Source of the DNA: Epiperipatus broadwayi | Taxonomy: Eukaryota > Onychophora > Udeonychophora > Euonychophora > Peripatidae | Length of the DNA: 64,000 nucleotides | Reading direction: 5' to 3' | NCBI GenBank assembly: GCA_028023455.1 | Contig: JAQFVV010006454.1 | Span: 975,001 to 1,039,000 of the forward strand | Shown: piece after piece, positions 37,304 to 49,822 of the stretch | How positions within the stretch are numbered: the first letter of the stretch is position 1 | How the letters are laid out: each line of letters opens with the position of its first letter | The notes under the pieces: model-generated | The model's input: only the letters and a program-made list of their open reading frames with translations | Databases searched by the model: none | Told to the model about the DNA's origin: nothing | Translations under genes and position numbers: made by a program

Positions 37304-40300
37304 AGTTTCCCTAGGATGTCTGGCAATTGGTTTCATGATAATTTTTTTTAATTTCCTTTTTCCTTAAACATTCTTCATGTGTAATCAATATGAACTTACA
37401 CATGTAATAAATAATTCATACATACAACAACAGCACAAATGAATGAACCTAATGATTTTAAATTACCTAGAACAAGCACATCAAATTGAAATTATATTTG
37501 AAATACTGAATGCAAATTGAAAAATATGAATAATATAATGAACTGAGACCTATAAATAAATAAATATCCAATTAATAAACTTAGAATAAAATAGATGTGT
37601 CACAAAAAATAAAATTAGGCTTAAAAGTAGATGATTAAAAACAAACTCATTCAAAAAAGGAAGTTAAAACCAAATGCAAAATGACAAAGAATGATATTAA
37701 ACTCCATGGCTTATATCTACTTTATATTTAATCTCTGGACAAATTAATGATAATTATAAGTAAAAAGCATTTGTCAAGCATGGATATAAAAAAATTATAA
37801 GAAATCCAAAGCAGTAGTGATAATGAAATAGAAGGTGCTGCTACTAGTAGTGAGGAAGGGATTTAACATATACAGACACCAAAGTGATATGGAACCAAAC
37901 ACAATCATCTTTCATAGGTACACACTATAGACCAAGCAGCTCGAATTCAGGAGACCCTTACAAATGAAGGACTCAAATTCCCAAAGTTGAAGTAGCACAG
38001 ATTACAGGAGATACAATGGCCATGAAACAAATATTTCAAGCAATCATAATGTTGAAGGCTGCCATGGCAAGGAAGACTGATGTAGATAACATTAAAGAAG
38101 ACATGAACTGCAGCTTGCAAGAAAATAGGTACAACATGGAAGCAAGAAATAAAAAAGCATGAGTCATATGAAAACAGATATAAAGTTGAAAATGAATGAT
38201 ATAGAAATTAAATTATCTGGAGACATGAATTAGCTGCCCATAAACATAAGTAATGCACAAAGGGACAATATGGAATTGAAATAAGCAGTAAGAGAAATGA
38301 GGAAATAGATGAAAAGGGCATGTGATGCCAACAAAGGTTTGAAAATTTTAAGAACACACTCACAAGTCAATTTGACACTAGGTGCAAAGAAGTGCACCAA
38401 GGACACAAAGATTTTAAGAAGGAGATATGTACTGACTGAGAGAAACACCAAGATAAAATCCAAAAAAAGTTTTGAAGATATCCTTATTAAGATAGACCAA
38501 TTCTATTCTCAATAGAATGCTGAAATAGGGGTATATGACAAGGCTTTTGAAGCAATGGGCCACAAAATATTTAGAGGATAGAATAGCCTTAACTGATATG
38601 GAAACTCTTTCAGATAAAAAATGTTTTGAGCAAGTGATCAAAAGTGTGAATGAGACATGGTACCAGATTGGCCATATGAATGTAGCAATAAATTGGTCTT
38701 TTGAAATTCTTGAATCCCAGATGTATCAAAAACAAGGCAATTGGAATTTGACATACTGATATTGATTAACTGGCCCAGACCAATAAAGAAAAATGGGATG
38801 ACAGAGAACACCTAGAGGTTGCTCTCAGGGACCTCAATATGATAAATGACCCTGCTTGGAAACAACTCTTCCAGACCAGGTAGCATTTGATATAAAAGTA
38901 TTTTTTTAACTTTAATTTGAGAAGAATAGTACTAAGTGCACACCAAATCCACCAGGAGTCATAAGAGCCTGCCCAGCCAGTGAACACCATGGAAATGAAT
39001 AATGTCTGCAGCCATGCAACACATGTTAGCATGAACAATCTGCTTGTGAAATTAAAAATTTTCAAGGGATCTACTAATGAGGCCCCTATAGAAAACCTTT
39101 CAGTGATTACCAGGCCAAATTGGTAAAAAAAAATTTTGAAGACCTGCTCTACCAACTATTTCAGGAAAAATATCGACCAACACCAGAAAGACACTCACAA
39201 AATCATTTTGCCATTACGTCACTAAGTAGAGGACCTTGAATACCTACTATTTGAGTGAAAGTGAAATAATGATTATCAAGAGGAACTTACTCTTCAGAAT
39301 CGAACAATCACTACTATACACAAATGCTAGAAGCATTAAGCAGGTGGCAGAGTCATTAAACAGTATTGACATGAATACATTGAATGCATCCACCAGAAAA
39401 TGGGAGTAATTGAAAGAAGGAGGTGAATATTAATGTCATCTACTATAAAAAGAGAAAAAACAATGATGACCCATACCACTGGAAAAGAAAATCCTTACAG
39501 AAAACTTCCACTTACACATGGGCCACCAAACAAAACCTGAGCCAGCAACTTTAAGAAAAGGACAAGTCCTCCCAATATCTCAGGAAAAGCTCCCAAGGTT
39601 GCAGCAACCACACATCCACAGTCCTGAAGAAATCAAACTAGAATGGTAGTTGAGGCCATGCTCTTCATTTCATGAACCTAAAACAACAATGAGGAACATC
39701 AGCCAAACTGTGATATGGAAAACTACTAATTTGATGTGTTTGTGGGAAGACAAAGTGCCCACTTTTACATTACAAAGTTGAGATTTTGTTTAGGAGATTG
39801 CTAATGGAGACATTGTCAGACTCTGGAAGCCAGATATGTAAGTGTTGTCAGATAAGTTCCACCATAAAATTCTGGCTAAGAATCCAAACATCAAAACCTT
39901 TCAACTGAAGCAGATGCAAGTTACCATGAAATACAATTGAAAGGCTAAACTAGTGTAAAAATAAATATGGGTTTAATGGAGAATCAGCCAAACAATCCTC
40001 TATCATGTTTTCTGTATACTTAATGGTCTAATGGGCAGACTTTCTACACATGAACCACTATACTATTGATTTTTTCTGATAGAATACTCAGGGTGGATGA
40101 TTCAATCATCCTACACCTACATTATTTACAATATACCAACCATGGTTACCCCATTAAAACAACTGTAGAAAAAGATAGGCAAAAAGCATATAAACAGGTT
40201 ATGATCATGGATGACAAAAGAAACAAGGGCAAAAAATGGAAAACCACATAATTATAGAGTAGAAGACAAGATTTTCATTTATAGCCCATATGAAGAACTA

Positions 40301-40955
40301 TTCGCCATTGTGAAACAATCTAGTCCCAATGCATTTTGGATAATCATTGAATAAGAGATACAGAGCTCATGTAATGTCTACATCTTAAAATCATATCATG
40401 GACACTCTGTATAAACATGTAATTGTTCTACTCAAATTACAACCCAGCTAGAAGAAAACATACAGAATAGGGGAGTCAACATACAAAAATTGCTGATCTA
40501 TGCAAAAAAATAAATATATGCATGACTAGTGTGATTAAGTTTGATGAGGGTATACCTGAGTTAATGCTCAAAACCAATCACTGGTTTACCTTGAAACTAA
40601 CTGAGAAATAGGAGTCAATCCAGAGAGTAATGGACACTCCAATATTTAGTTAGACCTTCAAAAAAATCCAGTAAGTATAAAGAAAGAGCAGGATGAAGGT
40701 TAATGAATGAACCCATGTGCCATCTGCAACAGAGACACATTATCAAAAATGCTAAGTCTAAATCATGCCCTCAATGATGTGGCCCAGCCATGAAAGAAAT
40801 CATGAAATAATGCAAAATTAGCTGAGCGAGTAAACAGCAACATAAAAGTAAATATTGAAACCCTTCAATTAGGCTGACAATGGTCCAATATTAAATACAC
40901 ACTACACCTGTATATGTGTTGAAATTCTAATTGTTTATTAAAATTTTAACTTTGT
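37304..40955 (+). pseudogene. LTR retrotransposon internal region (decayed gag ... integrase)
   Basis: About 3.65 kb between the LTRs, with a base composition less A+T-rich than its surroundings and broken coding stretches on the plus strand only. Around 38025-38150 there is a charged helical segment (MAMKQIFQAIIMLKAAMARK) of the kind seen at the start of gag proteins. Around 38989-39130 comes a possible capsid segment, VKLKIFKGSTNEAPIE. Around 40190-40340 are remains resembling the integrase C-terminus: a basic repeated helix, then VEDKIFIYSPYEELFA. I could not find any reverse transcriptase or RNase H motif, and the region is too short for a full pol, so a large internal deletion is likely. 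Whether it is Ty3-like or BEL-like is not settled. Confidence 0.5.
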
Positions 40956-40967
40956 AAGAGAGAGGAA
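40956..40967 (+). promoter_or_regulatory. Polypurine tract
   Basis: AAGAGAGAGGAA, twelve purines, ends one base before the TG that begins the downstream LTR. This is the expected position of the plus-strand primer and independently supports both the orientation and the LTR boundary. Confidence 0.7.
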
Positions 40968-40968
40968 T

Positions 40969-42648
40969 TGTAAGTGTGAGGTACAACTCTACAGAAACAG
41001 CCTATATTATTCCACATCATCAAATTGAGCCATGCCAAACATGTGCTTAACCAATAAATTGTTGAGAACATACTAGCATTGTCAAACACACATATATACA
41101 TGATTATATTTGGTTTCTGAAGTCAGGATAGTGTAATTTTTCCTTTTATAATGAAAAAGATTACAAAAATTAATGAAAATGTAGTTAAACATTTTTTTAA
41201 AAAAATCAGTCAAACATATATCTATACTAATACCAAACCAAAAATCAGTGTATTGTATGTCATGAACAAAGTTGTACAATAATGCAGACATTTGACCAGA
41301 TGTGCAAAATGATGACCCAATGTCAAGTTAGTCACTAAGCAACCAAGTGTGGAAAATGAAATTAGAATCCCAATACACATTTGTTAATCCAACTACTACA
41401 TATGTAATTTACACAACAATATGCAACTATATCAATATAGAAAGAAATGCAAGACTGAATAGACCCAAACCAGAAATAAACTGGTCTCATTTTCAAACTG
41501 AACTTTATACAAAAACAAATAAAAACTTTATCTTTGGTCTTTTTGAAATAATGCTTTTCTGTAAGGAAGTCAATCGCATTGTAGCTGAATTTTGAATGCC
41601 AAAGGAAATGGTTGGTGCATTCTAAAAGTTAAAAAAAAAAATCTTAAATAGTGTAAAATAAAAAGAAAGTAAGATTGATAACTGAATTGGATGTGAATAA
41701 ATAAACCCATGAGATTTAGAAAAATAAATAAATTATTCCAAGTTAGGATGAAAGAAACATCAAACTTATTTGTACACAAGGAGAAAAAAACAAACAATCA
41801 CTAACAACTAAAGAGAATTATAAAATAATTTCAGATATATGTATAGCTATTAAATGCCAAACTGCAATTAAATGAAATTTATGCATAATATAGATTGCTG
41901 TATGATGTATTCTAGTTAAAATATCATTGCTGTAAGGGGAGCAAATGCCATTACTAGGACCATGAAAGCATGGTGACTTCATTTGCCTATTTCTATAAAG
42001 CATGAAGAAGCATCTACTCTCTTTTACAAAATTCCTACTGATAAGTCAAAAGAGATTGATGGGAGAATATGGTTGTGTTATTATCCTAAGTATGTCTATC
42101 CATAAGTCCAGCAAGTGAATAGTGTTTTACCAAAGGAGATATACCTTGAAAACAATAGACTCTAAATATGAAAGCCATTGCCACCAGACTTATTGAACTT
42201 TAATCAACATAATTCAATGTAAATTTTAAATTTTGTTATGTATTATTGTTATATTTTTTCTTTTATTCTTTTTCTTTCCCACACTTGGAAGCATAGACAT
42301 ATATACTCTAGAAGAGTTGAGTATAGGTGTATAAAATAGGAGGGAGTGCTTGTCAATGACCATCATAATATGGAATAAAAGTAAGATTTTGGTATTATTC
42401 CATATTAAACATACACTAGCTACAGGACAGAATTTATGTTAACTGCTTATTGTTGACTAATAATTGTTATACATTATGTTTTTCGGTGTGAAGGGATTAA
42501 TATTCTAGGGTAGATGCTCTTTCCTATCAACCTTAGAGATATTGATGAATTGCGGGAGACTCCCCAAGATGATTGATAATCAGCAACAAGAACTGTCAGT
42601 GATGATTATTTAAATGTGTCTGTAAATTAAGTTGTTTTAGCCAGTTAG

Positions 42649-42683
<35 letters not shown>

Positions 42684-42689
42684 CTAAAA

Positions 42690-42738
<49 letters not shown>

Positions 42739-43273
42739 ATATAATCATTTTTGTAAATAATTAATGTCAAGATATGAATTTTTACCATTGGGACAGGAAT
42801 TGGGGGCTTAACTATCTTTCATTAACAATATGGTAGAAAGCCATCCTTGACATACCTAATACAGTTTATTATTGTCATGCATTTATACCAATTAATATGT
42901 AATTTGAATATATATGCTCACACATCTTACTCTTATGCAGTGATGTTAGAAAGTATTGAGATTATGTTAATCAATCATCATCTATATAGAGATGAAGTAG
43001 TCATTTACTTGCATAATTTCAACCCTGTATAGAGTCAAAGAGGATTACTTCCTGAGTTTGAATATGGAAACATAATGAAGCAAGAAAGGGGATGAGATCT
43101 GGATGAACTATCCCAAATTGTATTTAGATTTAACAAGTGAATATATAGTTAGCCCATTGGAGGGAACTACAATCATAGGTTATGTATTTCATTGTGCTAT
43201 TGATAGCATCCTACTAGAAGACCTTATTATGTCTGACCATAGTAAGATGCACTTTCTCTCTTGGAACAGACCA
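40969..43273 (+). mobile_element. 3' LTR of the old LTR retrotransposon
   Basis: The second copy of the 2.3-kb direct repeat, starting TGTAAGTG directly after the polypurine tract and with a proposed end at GACCA (43273). It contains an (AT)n expansion at 42650-42734 that the 5' LTR lacks. The segment at 43103-43306 is open for 67 codons and in its first half matches the same frame in the 5' LTR (MNYPKLYLDLTSEY against MNYPELYLDLMSEY), but the 5' copy shifts frame. I do not recognise the product. No clear target-site duplication flanks the element. Confidence 0.75.
42650..42734. repeat. Interrupted (AT)n microsatellite
   Basis: Two AT runs, 42650-42680 and 42692-42734, separated by TTTACTAAAATG. 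It sits within the 3' LTR and expanded after insertion. Confidence 0.95.
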
Positions 43274-43745
43274 GCTCATTACAACATTAAAATCCCAGGT
43301 AGATGAAAAACATGAGTGGCTGGGTGTTTGTCAGATTTATTGAAGTCCACACTGGCATTCCTAAAGCTACTGTCCATTACATTTTAGAATATTCTTAAAA
43401 AATAAATGGTGTCCATGCACTTTGTGCCTTACTTGTTGTCAATAAACATAGACTGCAAAAACATACAAAAAACTTCAGAATAAGGCATTTTTATCAAATG
43501 ATGTAAGTGGTAATGACACATGATGTTTTTCCTTATAAACCATTAAGCATGTGATAAAGTGTAGAATAGCAGTTACCAATAGAAGTCAATCCCAAAAAAA
43601 ATATTATTGCAAAAAAGTCAAACAAATTATTTCTGACTGTTTCTTTAATTCTCCATGAATATACTTCTGAAGATCAAATAGGAAATTTTAATTGCTATTT
43701 CAGTGTTTTGAATCATTTGTAAACCAAAATTTTATACAAGTGGTT
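43274..43745. other. Flank between LTR element and next repeat
   Basis: No gene or repeat recognised. Confidence 0.5.
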
Positions 43746-44520
43746 TTAACCCTTTCATATTCCGCTTTTTCTGACAGATTTCTTTGTTTCACATGTCAAT
43801 GTAAAATATATAATAAAATGATTTTTTTTTTTTTAGAAAATAATAAATTTGACTTTATTCATTAGATATTCTTGTTTACTACTGAAATAAATTTTAAATG
43901 TTCACACTTTGTTTCTATAAATATTTTAAAAAATGAGGATATAATCAAAACAAAAACTTTATACATCATCATTTCTAAAAAAAAATATTTTCAGTTTATG
44001 TCAATGTAAAATATATGATAATTTCATTATTACTTATCAGAAAGTAACAAATTTAACTTCCTTTGATAGATATTCTTGTTTATTACTGAAATAAATTATA
44101 AACGTTCAAATTTTATTTCTGTAAATATTAAATAAATGAGACTGTAATCAAAACAAAGATGTTAGATGTCACTGTTTCTCAAAAGATTATTTTCAGTTTA
44201 TAAAATCAATGACATATTTTTTGTTTCTCATTATTTTTAAGAATGTGAACAAATATTTATTTATTTCTCTTATATCTAATGAATTATACTTTAAAAGTTT
44301 AAATTTTTTGAATATTTATTGCAAAATTACAATATTTTCTTGATATTTTCTTACTTGTAAATAAAGTAGCTTGTTGACATCAAAGCTAGTCTTGTAGTTT
44401 GTGTTAGACCATATTTGCATTAGCTGCTAATATAACATTATATTTTTGAAAATAAAATATTTCAAATCAAATAAATTATTAATAATAATTATTTCTTGAT
44501 ATCTAATAAATATAGTGCAA
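43746..44520 (+). repeat. Interspersed repeat (family also at 30592-31130), copy 2, with internal duplication
   Basis: It begins TTAACCCTTTCATATTCCGC; TTAA followed by CCCTTT resembles the ends of piggyBac-like non-autonomous elements, but the other end was not found. Compared with copy 1 it holds an internal tandem duplication of about 200 bases: GATATTCTTGTTTACTACTG and GATATTCTTGTTTATTACTG, each followed by AAATAAATT and later by ATTTTCAGTTTAT. No protein is encoded. Confidence 0.72.
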
Positions 44521-46039
44521 ATTATTTTTACCATAATAAATTCACAAATAAACATGTTTTTGCATCAATGGAAACTTCAATGTTGTAAAACACTGAAAGT
44601 TTTACAGCCTTGGCAACACACAATGGCTGAACATGTCAGGGCGGGCTTATGTCTATTGTAAGAGTGGGAATTTTGAATTCCATGCTTTGTTCACTCTTTT
44701 CTTGGACAATTTTTTTTATCATAATAAAATATACTGTTTTACACACATTTTAACATATAATACTTATGAAAAAATACACCAGGGGCGAATTGATCAAAAG
44801 ACGTTTCTTAGCCATGTCGAAATGGTATATGGTTAATACTGTGAGCAAGATTTTTGGTCATTTTTTGCATAATGATGTGCTGGCCCACAATGTGGACAAG
44901 TAAATGTATGTTTTAATTTAAACACCTGCATTATTCTTCTGATTTAGTTGCCTATGACATTTAGCTATTTTCAAAATTAAAATTAATCATGAAAGAATCA
45001 TATCATATGTAATTTAGAACAATTAAAAATTTGCTACAAAGTTTCTGCAGACAATTCCAATGGAAAATTTCAAATACTGCTTTAAATAGTTGTACATTCA
45101 TTTCCGATGATTGTACTGAGTCTTAAGAAAACTATTTTGAATAAACAATAATAATATCGTAAATAATGTTTTGCGTTTTACTTCACATCAATCTTTTTTT
45201 ACTGGAAGGATCGTTGTTAAAGAAAGAGATTGTAGCTCAGGTATTCTTATGAAATTTGAGTATTAGAAGTAACCAACTTCAGTTCATCCATGGGTTTTGA
45301 GCTCTAAATCTCTAAATCTTCTTTTTTTATCAATTCTTTAAGCCTTGCTGAACATAGTTGTCAATAAAAGTAGTTACCTATTACTTTTTAATAAAGTTAG
45401 ATTTATACTTTTATAACAATCAGAATTGAATATTCGTAAACATCATCTTTTGTTGCTTAAATTGAATTATAATATTAAAAATTTTCTGTTATTTATTTTT
45501 TTAGTAGAAATTAATTAATATATATATGTACATATTTTTTGTGTGATTTTGTGCTTTACTTTTTTATATCTTATTTTCATTAAGTAATTGTTACTGGTTT
45601 AGCAGTAAAAATTACAAAAAAAAAATTTTTTTTTTATATTAAATTTACTTTGTAAAGCATAATCATTGCCTTTAAAAATAAACTAGTCATTATTGTTCAG
45701 GAATTTAAAGAAAACATTAAATTATCATAATTTTGATAATCATTTAATCAGTTGTATTATCCTAATTTTCGTTCAATTTGCTAACATTTGAATCGCTAGT
45801 TATATACACTTCCTTTTACATTTACCGTACTACTAAACAAGTTTGATTAGCTTTATAATAACCGAACGTTTCAATAGAAAAACAAATCATTTTATTTATA
45901 TTATAAAATAAAAAACGTATTTCATTTGCATAAAATATTTCTGATATTAAAAAGTATCAATTTTGTTTAATTACAGAATATGAAAAAAAAAAAAAGAACT
46001 AATGTATTGGCTTATGACTGTGCAGCTTCTTGGAAGTAA
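44521..46039. other. A+T-rich stretch without recognised genes
   Basis: An open frame at 44633-44836 has mixed composition but no known domain. Nothing else is supportable. Confidence 0.5.
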
Positions 46040-46250
46040 AAACTAGCTGAGCACTGATTGTATATATGTGTGGAAATAGTAATCTGGACCAACTGATGAT
46101 TCCTGGTTTAGCGTGAAATACGTACATTGGTGATTATTTATCTTTTCAACATGTGTATGATCAAGTGGATCAGCAATATGAGATGGTATGGAGAGCTGAG
46201 AGTCATGTGAAAGTCTGAGTTCGAATCTCTTATATATTACATTATGTAGG
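46040..46250 (+). repeat. Single unit of the B-box family (copy 3)
   Basis: Matches the right half of the foldback at 25552-26022: TAATCTGGACCAACTGATGA, then GAAATACGTACATTGGTGAT, TATTTATCTTTTCAACATGT and so on. It ends with GAGTTCGAATCTC, a close fit to a pol III B box. There is no inverted partner here, showing that the unit can stand alone. Confidence 0.78.
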
Positions 46251-47480
46251 TGCAGGTGTGTGTAAGTTTGTACAATGTATTAATTTACACATTTAATTTA
46301 ATGTAAAATTATTGTAAATGTAAAGAAAAGTATCGCTCTGAGCTACAGGTATTCATATATTCATCGTGACATCAATAAAACCTAACATATTTTCATTAAC
46401 AACTATCAGATAACCGAAAGATCATAAGTTTAGATAAAATCCCGCAAACTCACCATGCTGGCTTTTCACTTGCCACACGAATAATCGCATAGCAATAACA
46501 AAAATTTACTTTAAATTTCAGTTTTTTATGACCTTGAAGCAAATGTAATGGATATCTTTTCAGTTACTGACAAACTTCTTTCTACTTTCCTAATTATGTA
46601 TATAGATGGTCATTTGATGGTGACTTTATTTTGCTATATAAATCTATAGATCAATTTTTCTGCAAACAATGTTTCATAAAGTGATAGAAAAAAAGATCTC
46701 TACTATTAATTAAATAGGATATTACTGGATATTTTGAAGTTAGAATAAAGACAATTAATGAAAATACAAATGGAGCAAAGATTTTTCTTAAATAAACAAC
46801 GAATGAATACCAAATATGAAGATTGATGGGGAATTAGCTAGATTGATTATACTAATTATTAGGCTTAATAAATTTTTATCAGTTGGAGTTTATTCCTCAA
46901 TAAGATTTCTATTTATGAAGAAATAGAGGATTTTAATTTACATGTACAGAATGCTTTACTTTAAGCCTAACAATATTTTAAAATTGTTAGGGAAAATTTT
47001 ATTACAGAATTATACAACTAATTGAAGGGTTAAAAGATATAAGTGATCAGATAAAATTGATATGTATACAGAAAAGAAAGAGAAAAAATGATTTACAGAA
47101 TTTGAATTTGATGAAAACAAAAAATATGTATTTTTTTTTAAAAAAAATCTATAAATGAACATGAAAGTATGCAAATAAAATATACATTTTAAGATTGTAA
47201 TGTATTTAAGAAAATCGTTATCGATTAGTGAGGTATAAAAAAACATTTTATGACAAATTTCAGAGCCAAAATCTATTAAATATAACTCATCAATAGTTCA
47301 TATACTTATCTAATCTTTAGAAATATTCCAATGAATTTAAACTAAAACTTTCAAATTGTTTTAAAATATTAATATTTCAAACATGGATCCAAATTATTAA
47401 AAAATAACTGACACTATCAAAGACAGATACCTGAAATAATAAAGCACCAATTTATAAATGTATATTCAACAGAAGCAAGG
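46251..47480. other. A+T-rich stretch without recognised genes
   Basis: The minus-strand frame at 47010-47246 is Phe/Tyr-rich low complexity. A TA run at 47484-47500 abuts the LTR candidate. Confidence 0.55.
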
Positions 47481-47573
47481 TAATATATATATATATATAT
47501 TGTAACCGGCTGCTTATTCAACCGATCGTATAGGGATTGAGAGCTCCGAAATAAACATGATATAGCGTAAAGC

Positions 47574-47579
47574 TTTATT
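47574..47579 (-). promoter_or_regulatory. AATAAA polyadenylation signal in LTR candidate
   Basis: AATAAA on the minus strand, about 75 bases before the proposed LTR end, where transcripts of such an element would be cleaved. Confidence 0.45.
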
Positions 47580-48881
47580 TAATTTCCTATATCGATAGTT
47601 GTTCATTATCAACACAAGGGGGCGCCAGATACGATGATTTAATTTACAATTTAATTTCTCGCATCACCTTACGTCATATCAAAACGATTTCGAAGTCTTA
47701 TCCCGCCCATAAGCTCAAACTCCCAGCATGGACCAATAAGGGTCACTCAGGGTCGCGATGAAATTATTTCAAGAATATCATTCTGGTAAAAGACACAATA
47801 ATAACCAATAGAGAAGAAGCTTGGTTGGTTTATAGATCGGTCCGAGTATTGGGCCGGGACATTGGTTATTTGCAACTAGTACGAATGTTTGATTTATGCG
47901 TCCTTATACAAAAAAAATTAGAAGCTTGTAATATCATCCCCCCATTATCATACAGTCCAATAGAATTATTCATATTATCTTTATTGACATTTAAATTACA
48001 CAGATTAATAATAGACCCTCCCAACTCTTAAACCTATCTTAACTACATAGTAAATAAACATCGTGACTCACGGCACGATGAAGTTTAAAGAAATAAACAA
48101 AACAAAGATAAGAAAGACAAATTTAAAAGTAAACATAATTAATTGCGTGAATAAATTTTACTTATAATACTTAAATATATTTTTTAATTATAGAGAATGA
48201 TTTGAGGAATGCTCGACTTGTTTAAATAATAATGGAATTTATTGAATATAAAAAAAATGAAACATTAGTTGATAGATTTATTTGCACACACATACACGCA
48301 TTCTTGCACTCGCACAGAAAAGAACATATTATGCATAATAAACATGGATGATATAATATATTTTCTTCTTTTACATTTGAAGTTAGGTGTGTGTTATAAT
48401 TTCGTTGCGAAAAGAAAACAATAGTTCTGATCAAAGTTCATAACAGGAAAAGTCCTAAGATTTAAATATGAGGAATTATATAACGTCTGATATTTTATTT
48501 ACGGAAGTTGAGGTTAAAAATATTAATATTCAAATATGAGGGATTATGGATCATTTTATATTTTGATTTACGAAATGTGAATTTAATTAGTTATGAGATT
48601 GCCTTTTAAAGTATACTTAAAGAATGAATGGGAGCATAAAAGAAATAAAATGTTTACCTAGGATTTTGCGTAGTCTTCTGCTGCTTCTAATTTGATGAGG
48701 GTTCGAACCGGTTGGATACTGTTTCCATAATAAGTGGTTATTTATTTTATATAAGTTCAGCATAGTATATTTGGACGATTCTTGTAAGTTAGACGGGACA
48801 ACGTCATTGGACTGATTGGAGTACGATGTTTGGATGACACTGTGGTTGATTATTCATAGCGGTGGAGATGTTCTGGCGGCG

Positions 48882-48935
48882 GAGCGTCGATCAATCACTG
48901 AGGGGTTTCTTAGCCCATCATGACTATCGACGCTC
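48882..48935. repeat. Perfect 10-bp stem hairpin inside the LTR candidate
   Basis: GAGCGTCGAT (48882-48891) pairs with ATCGACGCTC (48926-48935). The 34-base loop contains GGGTTTCTTAGCCC, which can form a nested small stem. G+C-rich stems are unusual in this window, so it may be a conserved RNA structure of the element. Confidence 0.7.
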
Positions 48936-49463
48936 TAAAGGTTAATTTCACAGTGGTCATATTGGATAACAAAAAAAAAATTACAGTTGTAGCTTCTGGA
49001 AGAATTTTAACAAAAACTATAAGCAAAACAAAACAAAGAATGTAAAAAACTGTAACCAAGCATTTTAAGGTTAATCAAAGTTTTTTTTAAGGTCAATCAA
49101 GGGTGAAGACAAAGACTAAGACTCATATTTATATGGGTTGGCTATTATCTGAGGATCCAATCTCCCCCCAGAGTTCAATATTCTCTGAGTTGTCGTTGGG
49201 GTCCGTGTCCTACGTAATGTTCATTCAATCCATATGCTTGAGGCAATCTTAGGTTTAGGCAATCTCATATTGCAATCTCAGTTAAAAAATTTATACTTAT
49301 TCACACCTTTGATGCATACGTGCGTGTGTGTTTTAAGAGAACAATACACTCTTACATTAGTTTAAAAGTCGAGCATTTAATCTCAAAATCACCTCTATAA
49401 GCTTTTAACTTTTGCTATAGTTATAATTTAAAATAAACCCTTTTCTTAATTACCCCCGCGGCA

Positions 49464-49822
49464 TATACAAGTAGAATTATTTATTGAGATTTAGAATGGC
49501 ATATTAGTAATATTTTAATATTTTTATTTTTTAGAGGATATTATTACAATAAATTATATGAAAGCCTTAAATTATTTAATTAGAATTATTAACATTTTAT
49601 TAACTATTTAATCAGAAATATTAGCATTTTATTTTATATTATATTTTATAAAGTATTGAAAGAAAATATATTTACAATTTATCATAAATTGAAAGTAAAT
49701 AAAATATAGAGTATTTACACTGCTTGTGTGTGTGGGTATAAACATGTACTGACTTTGTCTCGGTACAATATATATATATATATATTACAAACGATGTCTG
49801 TATTTCTTCAAAATAATATACG
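49464..49822. other. A+T-rich flank with TA run
   Basis: No gene; TA run at 49769-49786 next to the hairpin. Confidence 0.55.

Larger units (their letters stand above)
47501..49463 (-). mobile_element. Candidate long LTR, minus strand
   Basis: Read on the minus strand, the block ends GCAGCCGGTTACA at 47501, next to a TATAT flank. Just inside lies AATAAA (complement of 47574-47579), within GGAAATTAAATAAAGCTTTA, followed by the GGAGCTCTCAATCC segment, an arrangement typical of R-U5. A TATA-like TATAAATA lies at 49126-49133. The outer end is either 49463, where the minus strand starts TGCCGCGGGGG and the flank is TATAC (four of five bases matching TATAT), or 49159, just after a purine run, TCTGGGGGGAGA (complement of 49161-49172), that could be a polypurine tract. 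No partner LTR or pol gene lies nearby. The 47.6-48.0 kb part is clearly less A+T-rich than its surroundings. Confidence 0.5.

Noticed and set aside
38766-39155. 129-codon minus-strand open frame
   Set aside because: Antisense to the gag-like region of the LTR element.
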